From Acidobacteriota bacterium (GTDB taxonomy: Bacteria > Acidobacteriota > Terriglobia > Terriglobales > Acidobacteriaceae): 6,530 bases of DNA. The stretch is taken from positions 1 to 6,530 of the forward strand of contig JAJXZK010000103.1 in NCBI GenBank assembly GCA_021780095.1, read 5' to 3'. A model generated the notes under the pieces. That model was not told the DNA's origin. It did not search any database and worked only from the letters and a program-made list of their open reading frames with translations. Each line of letters begins with the position of its first letter. The first letter of the stretch is position 1. Positions 1 through 4,970 of this stretch are shown one piece after another. The position numbers and the translations under genes were made by a program.

Positions 1-70
1 AAAGACGCAGGCTTCGCCTGCTTGGAAAACGCCCCTGGCGTTTCCCACTTTCCCACCGCTACGGCTGCGG
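1..70. repeat. Cluster of small hairpins, REP-like or terminator-like
   Basis: Two clear inverted repeats lie close together. GCAGGC (7-12) pairs with GCCTGC (16-21) across a 3-base loop, and AAACGCC (27-33) pairs with GGCGTTT (37-43) across CCT, with two further G-C pairs outside a mismatch. A weaker third pairing, CCGC (56-59) with GCGG (67-70), follows. The block sits just upstream of the beta-helix gene and is GC-rich, unlike that gene. Closely spaced short hairpins of this kind are typical of dispersed intergenic palindromic repeats; they could also be the terminator of a gene lying to the left of the window. No long T-run follows any stem. Copy number elsewhere in the genome cannot be seen here. 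Confidence 0.5.
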
Positions 71-79
71 CGAGCTGAG

Positions 80-85
80 TATGAT
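80..85 (+). promoter_or_regulatory. Possible -10 element of the beta-helix gene
   Basis: TATGAT matches the bacterial -10 consensus at five of six positions and would place the transcript start near base 92, about 27 bases before the GTG start at 119. No recognisable -35 hexamer lies 16-18 bases upstream, because that interval falls in the GC-rich hairpin block. This is a weak call from a short match. Confidence 0.2.
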
Positions 86-118
86 TTGTATGCGGAAAAT
101 GGGGGCAGGCCATTCTTT

Positions 119-1621
119 GTGAGAATTCGCATCGTATTTCTATTAATCGTGAATTTCTTTTTCACTCCCGTTTACCTCCGAGCAACCACCTATTTTGTGG
201 ATTCCAAAACAGGCAATGACCTCTCCAGTGGTACGTCGCCATTTCATCCATGGAAAAGTCTCAAGATGGTGAATGAGAGTCACTATAGCCCTGGTGACCG
301 CATACTCTTTCGATGCGGTTCGCGTTGGAAGGGCCAGTTGTCCTTAAAGAGTTCTGGCGCGAAAGGCGCACCGATCGTAATTGATTGGTTTGGCACGGGG
401 CCATTACCGCGTATCGATGGAGACGGAAGGGTAGTTGATGTGGTGCGCTTGGAGAACGTACAAGAAGTGGAAGTGCATCATTTGGAGCTGACAAATCATG
501 GCACGGATCAGGGGCTTCGGCGTGGACTCCTCGTTTCTGTGACGAATTTTGGAACGGCGAATCACATAGTCGTGTCTGATCTCTATATCCACGATGTAAA
601 TGGAACAAATGGGCGCAAGGACAACGGTGGAATTCTATTTCGAACCGTAGGGGAGAGAGTGCCCAGTCGTTTCGATGGGCTGAGGATTGAGCGCAATATC
701 ATCTGGAAAGTGGATCGTTCAGCGATCGCAGGCCATAGCGATCAAGTTGCTCGCTCCAAATGGTTTCCAAGCCTCCATGTTGTGATTCAAGACAACTACG
801 TAGAAGACATAGGTGGTGACGGAATCGTCCCCATCGCCACAGATGGCGCACTGATCAAGCATAATATTGCTCTTCACTGCAATAACCGTGCCGGAAGCTA
901 CAACGCGGGAATTTGGCCATGGAGCACGGATAACTCCCTCTTTGAGTTAAATGAGGCTGCCTATACACATTCAACCCGTGACGGGGAAGGATTCGATTCG
1001 GATTTCAACTCACGAAATACCCATTTTCTTTACAACTATAGCCACGACAACGATGGCGGCTTTATGTTGATCTGCACGCCAGGAAAGCGCGACCCCAGAG
1101 AAAATTTTGGTAACACCGGCACACTTATTGAGCGCAACATCAGCCGAAATGATCACAACCGCATTTTTAACCTTAGTGGAGCAGCCCAGACGAAGATTGA
1201 AGAAAATGCCATCTATACGGCTCCGATGGATGACGTGCAGGTGCTGCTGGTGAGCAATTGGGGAGGTTGGGCGAGCGGGGCAATCTTCCGCAACAACATC
1301 TTTGATGTGGCTGGAACTGCACATTACGGTCACGAGCTTTACCGCGATGACGATGGCAAATATGCAATTGCACCCGGATGGGGCGGCGCAAGGGATATCA
1401 AATTTGAAGGGAATCGATACTTCGGACGAAATATCGATCTACCGCTGGATTCCAAGGCGACAATTGATCGAGACTACCACGCCGAAAATCTTGATTGGGA
1501 TGAGCCAACGTTCAACCCGGCCCATCCCGAGCGATTTTCCGAATACATGATGGAGCATCGGCAGTGGATGATCAGACTGTTTACCAAGCAATTCGGCCAA
1601 CTGCCACATTTGGGCGAATGA
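119..1621 (+). CDS. Secreted right-handed parallel beta-helix protein
   Basis: A 500-residue protein from a GTG start, ending in TGA. I chose GTG at 119 because it puts a short basic stretch (RIR) directly before a hydrophobic core (IVFLLIVNFFF), a classic signal peptide probably cut after YLRA, and because GGGGGCAGG at 101-109 can serve as ribosome binding site. The frame is also open from a TTG at 86, giving 511 residues. The mature N-terminus has the pattern YFVDSKTGND..SGT...PWKSL, then PGDRILF and PRIDGDG, which recurs in secreted beta-helix proteins of polysaccharide degraders. Repeated short strand-turn units with Asn and Gly at turns follow (IERNIIWKV, IQDNYVEDIGGDGI, IKHNIALHCNN, IERNISRNDHN, FRNNIFDV), as in a pectate-lyase-like solenoid. 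An acidic stretch, DGEGFDSDFNSRN, lies mid-helix (about residues 288-300). It may be a polysaccharide lyase, glycosidase or binding protein; the sequence alone does not decide. Base composition is AT-richer than the GH51 gene in this window. Confidence 0.85.
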   Translation: MRIRIVFLLIVNFFFTPVYLRATTYFVDSKTGNDLSSGTSPFHPWKSLKMVNESHYSPGDRILFRCGSRWKGQLSLKSSGAKGAPIVIDWFGTGPLPRIDGDGRVVDVVRLENVQEVEVHHLELTNHGTDQGLRRGLLVSVTNFGTANHIVVSDLYIHDVNGTNGRKDNGGILFRTVGERVPSRFDGLRIERNIIWKVDRSAIAGHSDQVARSKWFPSLHVVIQDNYVEDIGGDGIVPIATDGALIKHNIALHCNNRAGSYNAGIWPWSTDNSLFELNEAAYTHSTRDGEGFDSDFNSRNTHFLYNYSHDNDGGFMLICTPGKRDPRENFGNTGTLIERNISRNDHNRIFNLSGAAQTKIEENAIYTAPMDDVQVLLVSNWGGWASGAIFRNNIFDVAGTAHYGHELYRDDDGKYAIAPGWGGARDIKFEGNRYFGRNIDLPLDSKATIDRDYHAENLDWDEPTFNPAHPERFSEYMMEHRQWMIRLFTKQFGQLPHLGE

Positions 1622-2102
1622 ATTGTGCGTCACTGATTCTGCCGATGTTTATGCAATCCGACTAGGTCACTGCGCTTATCCGGCATCATCTCGGTTTTCA
1701 AGACGATTGAGCATGAGTTTACTCTTGGATGCACTGGCGCAATAAACAAGTCACATATCTGAGAAAGATAGCGAGCCAACAACTTATATTCACACCTCAA
1801 GAAATAGCGCAAACCTAGAACCCATCTCCGCGCTGAAGGAATGTTGACCTTGGTGCCCTCTTCGGCGCTTCGGGCCAAAGAGGTTCCAGATACTCCGTAC
1901 GGCGATTTTGAGTCGCCGACGCCGTCTTTCATCAACGCATTCCCGTTGCGGTTTGCGCATGTGAACGGCAACGATGGCCGCCAGTGACGTCGAAATAACT
2001 GTTGCATTGAATCAACTACCATTGGCAGCAACAAACCGAGATGTCAGCGAGCGATGGGGAGATACAATCGGAGGTCTCAACGAGCAAGAGCAGGGGGGAC
2101 AG
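1622..2102. other. Intergenic stretch without a convincing gene
   Basis: About 480 bases lie between the beta-helix stop and the start of the 208-residue exported protein. A minus-strand frame is open from 2034 to 1630 (134 codons), but its product has no recognisable motif, signal peptide or ribosome binding site, so I do not call it. Short inverted repeats are visible: CGGCGA (1900-1905) with TCGCCG (1913-1918), CCTCTT (1857-1862) with AAGAGG (1878-1883), and CAACG (1933-1937) with CGTTG (1944-1948). None has a T-run that would mark an intrinsic terminator. The composition shifts from AT-rich near 1740-1800 to GC-rich after 1850. The promoter of the downstream gene should lie here, but I see no good -35/-10 pair. 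Confidence 0.5.
1857..1918. repeat. Pair of short inverted repeats in the intergenic stretch
   Basis: CCTCTT (1857-1862) and AAGAGG (1878-1883) form a 6-base-pair stem with a 15-base loop. Immediately downstream CGGCGA (1900-1905) and TCGCCG (1913-1918) form a second 6-base-pair stem with a 7-base loop. They could fold in either strand's RNA. Neither is followed by a T-run. They may be chance pairings or part of the untranslated leader of the gene starting at 2103. Confidence 0.25.
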
Positions 2103-2729
2103 ATGGAAGCGACCAGATTCGCAGCGAAGCACCGAGAGAATTCGCAAGAGCCATGCCGCCAGGCCTTGAAGTTTCTGCCGCTGGCCTTGCTCTTGATCCT
2201 CTGCATCGCTTGCCCGCATGCCAGCGCGAAAACCTCAAGATTTTTCCCAGAGAATAAGAGCGAAACCGGAAAGTTGCGGCTTGCGGAAGTGATGGCTTTG
2301 GCCACGCGCGAGGAGATTCTGCACATGGGCCCCAACTTGGAGTATCTACATGCTTCGGGACTCAAGGATTCCGATTTCAAAGATGGAAGCGTTGCGATGG
2401 CGCGAGTCTATTGCTGCCATCCATCGACCGATGCCGGTTCAGCCATCTGGTTCTATGTTCCGTCCACGCAGCAGGTTCAGGTGGGTGACCTCGTGGTGGT
2501 TCGGATGGGACGTAACCCCGCGAAGAACGATGCGGGAATGGTCAATGTCGCTGTCGAAGTCCGCGAGCACAAGGGCGATCCAAATTCGCAATGCTCTTGG
2601 GATCCGCCCGATACGACGAAGTGGGCGAGAGTCCTCTATTGCAAATGGATGCCCGCCGAAGGCTGGACTCTGGAGGATAAATTCCTTCACAAGGCCTGGC
2701 TGAAATCAGAACCAGCCGCAAAGCCTTAA
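2103..2729 (+). CDS. Exported hypothetical protein, 208 residues
   Basis: I do not recognise this family. The start at 2103 is supported by an AGGGGGG purine run at 2092-2098 only four bases upstream, and by placing a signal peptide near the N-terminus. The frame stays open upstream to an ATG at 1974, but those 43 extra residues lack signal character and that start has no obvious binding site. From 2103 the protein has a basic N-terminus, a hydrophobic core (FLPLALLLILCIAC, about residues 24-37) and an ASA cleavage site around residue 42, so it should leave the cytoplasm. The mature part has a Cys-Cys pair (104-105), Cys164 and Cys180, a strand-rich segment around VQVGDLVVVRMGR (126-137) that suggests a small beta-barrel, and a Trp-rich tail (CSWDPPD, KWARVLYCKWM, EGWTL). 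The even number of mature cysteines would allow two disulfides. It runs toward the esterase gene, so it is unlikely to share its transcript. Confidence 0.75.
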   Translation: MEATRFAAKHRENSQEPCRQALKFLPLALLLILCIACPHASAKTSRFFPENKSETGKLRLAEVMALATREEILHMGPNLEYLHASGLKDSDFKDGSVAMARVYCCHPSTDAGSAIWFYVPSTQQVQVGDLVVVRMGRNPAKNDAGMVNVAVEVREHKGDPNSQCSWDPPDTTKWARVLYCKWMPAEGWTLEDKFLHKAWLKSEPAAKP

Positions 2730-2790
2730 CAGCATTCAAAGAACCACAACCGTCGCCTCGCACCATCCAAGCCACGCTGAGCGACGCAGG

Positions 2791-2829
2791 GCGCACCTTT
2801 CATCGGCGCGAACCGGAGATGAGGTGCGC
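2791..2829. terminator. Long stem-loop between convergent genes
   Basis: GCGCACCT (2791-2798) is an exact inverted repeat of AGGTGCGC (2822-2829). Inside it, after a two-base bulge, CATC (2801-2804) can pair with GATG (2818-2821). The structure sits in the 141-base gap between two genes that read toward each other, where a bidirectional terminator is expected. There is no T-run on either side, so it would act without the classic U-tract, or as an RNA 3' stabiliser. Confidence 0.45.
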
Positions 2830-2848
2830 GAACGAGTCGAATGCATAT

Positions 2849-2870
2849 CTCTCGCGACGAGTCGCGAAAG
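2849..2870 (-). terminator. Hairpin directly after the esterase stop codon
   Basis: CTCTCGCGA (2849-2857) and TCGCGAAAG (2862-2870) flank a 4-base loop. In the minus-strand transcript this is a 9-pair stem with one U-G wobble, beginning at the very next base after the TGA of the esterase (2871-2873). Its position suggests a 3'-end or termination structure for that transcript. No U-tract follows, so it is not a textbook intrinsic terminator. Confidence 0.45.
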
Positions 2871-4487
2871 TCATTGGCATTGAAAGTTGCGAGCATCGTG
2901 GGTGTCTCCGGTTCCGGTGTACTGTGCGTGCTTTGGGTACGCACACAGCGGCCTGCTACGGCCCGGGAAGGCCGCGCCAGTTGCGATGACGGAGTCGGGC
3001 GACGTGCCCTTCTCAACCCAGTTGACGACTGCAGTGAGCATGTCGAAATGATCGAGCGATGGGCCTCCGCCGCAGTGGGCCATGCCGGGAACGAGGAACA
3101 TGCGGCTCCATTCGGCTACTTTGTCAGCGCCGCCATTCGTTGTGGCAAGCGACTTGTAATATCCGAGAGTGTCGAGCGGTGAGAACCACGGATCGCTGTC
3201 GCCATGAAAGAAGATGAGTTTGCCGCCGTTTCCGGAAAATGTGGACAGGTTCGTGGAAGCAGGCTCAACGAGCGGATCCGATGCGTGGAGCGCCGCCTTA
3301 TCAACGTCGAGATCGGTTGCCGTGGTGTAGGGGCCAAACAGCCCGTTCTTTCCCAGCGCAAGCAGGCCGGGCACTGGGCCTTTGCTGGTGATGCCCGCGT
3401 CATACAGGAATCCGGGATAGACCTGCGTTCCATAGGCGTTCTTCGGTCCCGCAAAGGCTTTCTTGATAGCGGCTATCTTTTCCGGCGCGATGCACGATTC
3501 ACTCTGGCCGGGTTTACAGGCGAGGACAGCGGGGTCGAAGTCGCAGCCGAGCGGATCGGAGACCATGCCATCGGCCACGCCGTCCTTCGCATCGCACTGC
3601 TTCATCAGGCCGTCCATGAACAGCTTGCGATCGTCGTCGGTGAGGAACTTGTCTGTCTGCGGTTTGCCCGAGGCGTCTTTCGGCGCCGCCTGGTTATATG
3701 CGACCGGAATCCACTGAGCGATGGCCAGGTTCGACAGTCCGGTGCGCATGGCCGGATCGCCTGAGACGATCCCGTTAAATACCGTGGGATAGCGCTGCGA
3801 AAGAATCATGCCTTCGCGCCCGCCGGTGGAGCAGCCGACGAAATAGGAATACGCAGTCGGCTTTGCGTAGTAATGCGCGATGATCTGCTTGGCGACCCCG
3901 GCTACCTCAGCGTTGGCAAGAAATGCGAAATCGAGGTAAGCCTGCTGGTCGCGCATGAAGGAGAAATCGAAGGGGCCGGTCCTGGCTTTGTGCCCTGTAT
4001 CAGTGCTGGCCACGGCGAATCCGCGGGAGAGCGCGGGCTTGTCTCCGGCGTAGTTTGCACCGTTGGGGTAAGCGATGATCCCGTTGCCACCACCGCCGCC
4101 TTGCATGACGAAGTCACCATTCCATGCCTCGGGTTGAGGAAGAGCTAGGGCAAAGCCGATGCCGAACTCCTGGCCGTCGACGCCTCTGCGGCGGTTAATG
4201 ATTCCGTCCACACGGCAGTGTGCGGGAAGAGGTCCGATGGATGGACCGCCGGGGTAGGGTGGCGGCAAAGTCGTGCCCGCTGGAATGATTTCGGCCTTGG
4301 TGATCTCGATGTCAGCGAGCTTGAGCTGGACGAGATCAGCGCAGGCGTTCGAGCTGGTTTTGCCGGTGTTAGAGATGCTGGAAACCTGGGCTAGAACTGG
4401 GCCCCGTGAACTCAGCAGTACAACTACGGCTAGCACCGGCAGCGATGAGGACACTTTGTCGATCACAAGATTTCTGAGCGAGAGCAT
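2871..4487 (-). CDS. Tannase/feruloyl esterase family alpha/beta hydrolase
   Basis: A 538-residue secreted serine esterase of the tannase/feruloyl esterase family, which cleaves ester bonds between hydroxycinnamic or gallic acids and sugars or alcohols. Residues 1-33 form a signal peptide (LPVLAVVVLLSS core, VLA before the cut). GCSTGGREG at 218-226 gives nucleophile Ser220; HGDSDPW at 428-434 gives Asp432; PGMAHCGGGP at 467-476 gives His471. Cys219 and Cys472, next to the catalytic Ser and His, make the CS-D-HC disulfide signature of the family. In the lid region, the loop between Cys298 and Cys315 carries Asp299, Asp302 and Asp306 in the spacing of the family's calcium site. The C-terminus (YPKHAQYTGTGD..DARNFQC) is also typical and the length is complete. 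GGAGA at 4496-4500 lies eight bases before the ATG. Substrate choice (feruloyl, galloyl or small aryl esters such as MHET-like compounds) cannot be read from these motifs; the divergent arabinofuranosidase favours feruloyl esters on arabinose. Confidence 0.93.
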   Translation of the reverse strand: MLSLRNLVIDKVSSSLPVLAVVVLLSSRGPVLAQVSSISNTGKTSSNACADLVQLKLADIEITKAEIIPAGTTLPPPYPGGPSIGPLPAHCRVDGIINRRRGVDGQEFGIGFALALPQPEAWNGDFVMQGGGGGNGIIAYPNGANYAGDKPALSRGFAVASTDTGHKARTGPFDFSFMRDQQAYLDFAFLANAEVAGVAKQIIAHYYAKPTAYSYFVGCSTGGREGMILSQRYPTVFNGIVSGDPAMRTGLSNLAIAQWIPVAYNQAAPKDASGKPQTDKFLTDDDRKLFMDGLMKQCDAKDGVADGMVSDPLGCDFDPAVLACKPGQSESCIAPEKIAAIKKAFAGPKNAYGTQVYPGFLYDAGITSKGPVPGLLALGKNGLFGPYTTATDLDVDKAALHASDPLVEPASTNLSTFSGNGGKLIFFHGDSDPWFSPLDTLGYYKSLATTNGGADKVAEWSRMFLVPGMAHCGGGPSLDHFDMLTAVVNWVEKGTSPDSVIATGAAFPGRSRPLCAYPKHAQYTGTGDTHDARNFQCQ

Positions 4488-4608
4488 GAATTGTTTCTCC
4501 GGGTTCTGCAGGTGTTCGTGCCGGTATACGACCCTGGGGCGCCACGCCTCGGCAGTCGTAGTTCACAATCACGCACACCGTGTCGCCTGTCGCCCCGCGG
4601 AATTGACA

Positions 4609-4638
4609 ACTATACATAGACAGCAGCATCGCGGACAA
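4609..4638 (-). promoter_or_regulatory. Candidate promoter of the esterase gene
   Basis: Reading the minus strand, TTGTCC (4638-4633) as -35 and TATAGT (4614-4609) as -10 are separated by 18 bases. Each matches the housekeeping sigma consensus at four to five of six positions. The transcript would start near 4602 and have a leader of about 115 bases before the esterase ATG. This is the best promoter-like pair found in the divergent region, from eye inspection only. Confidence 0.35.
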
Positions 4639-4643
4639 GAAAA

Positions 4644-4657
4644 ATAAATCGCTTTAT
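4644..4657. promoter_or_regulatory. Operator-like palindrome
   Basis: ATAAA (4644-4648) and TTTAT (4653-4657) flank TCGC, giving a 14-base near-perfect palindrome centred on CG. A central CG within A/T-rich half-sites resembles operators of LacI-family sugar regulators. It lies just upstream of the candidate esterase -35, in the gap shared with the arabinofuranosidase gene. No regulator gene is in the window, so this is suggestive only. Confidence 0.25.
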
Positions 4658-4958
4658 CTAAGACCAGTTCGTGCATTACCATGCCGCTTACCGGATGAGG
4701 TGGAGCGATCGGCCGCTCTGTCGCGAGGCATCCCATCCACTGATGGCACGGTATGAAATTCGCGGCCGCAGTGCTACGGGCAGCGAGCTTCTGATGTGCA
4801 CAGGAGCAGGATAGCTTCAAGCCGGCAAAGTCGAATGTTCCGGATGTGACGGGTTCTGGACCGCAACGACTCCGCCCGCGGCGCCTTTGACATCGGACGG
4901 AGATCTGGCAAGGAACATAGGACGGGCATGAAGACGCGCATCCACTCGACGACATCGC

Positions 4959-4964
4959 AGGGAG
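4959..4964 (+). promoter_or_regulatory. Ribosome binding site of the arabinofuranosidase
   Basis: AGGGAG lies six bases before the ATG at 4971 and fixes that start over an earlier ATG at 4928, which is in a different frame. Confidence 0.7.
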
Positions 4965-4970
4965 TCTTAT

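Larger units (their letters stand above)
4488..4970. promoter_or_regulatory. Divergent control region between esterase and arabinofuranosidase
   Basis: A 483-base gap between two genes that start back to back, so it must hold promoters for both. The part near 4600-4665 is AT-rich compared with its surroundings and contains a candidate esterase promoter and a palindrome. The half nearer the arabinofuranosidase is GC-rich. A TTGACA lies at 4887-4892 on the + strand, but no good -10 follows at 16-18 bases. A minus-strand frame open from 4955 to 4569 gives a Cys-rich, low-credibility product and is not called. Confidence 0.6.

Noticed and set aside
1630..2034. Minus-strand open frame of 134 codons in the intergenic stretch
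   Set aside because: No motif, no binding site before its ATG, no membrane or signal segment; it would also overlap the leader of the gene at 2103. A decayed gene cannot be excluded.
1974..2102. Upstream ATG at 1974 as start of the exported hypothetical protein
   Set aside because: It adds 43 residues ahead of the signal peptide and lacks a clear ribosome binding site, whereas 2103 has a strong one.
3204..3764. Plus-strand open frame of 186 codons opposite the esterase
   Set aside because: Antisense to the Ca-loop and C-terminal half of a well-supported esterase; no independent evidence for coding.
4603..4608. Plus-strand TTGACA as a -35 for the arabinofuranosidase
   Set aside because: No -10-like hexamer occurs at 16-18 bases downstream, and the leader would exceed 330 bases.
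4887..4892. Plus-strand TTGACA close to the arabinofuranosidase start
   Set aside because: Perfect -35 match, but the hexamers at proper spacing (around AAGGAA) are poor -10 elements, so I did not call a promoter.
4569..4955. Minus-strand open frame of 128 codons in the divergent control region
   Set aside because: Cys- and Arg-rich product without domain character, overlapping the candidate esterase promoter; most likely chance.
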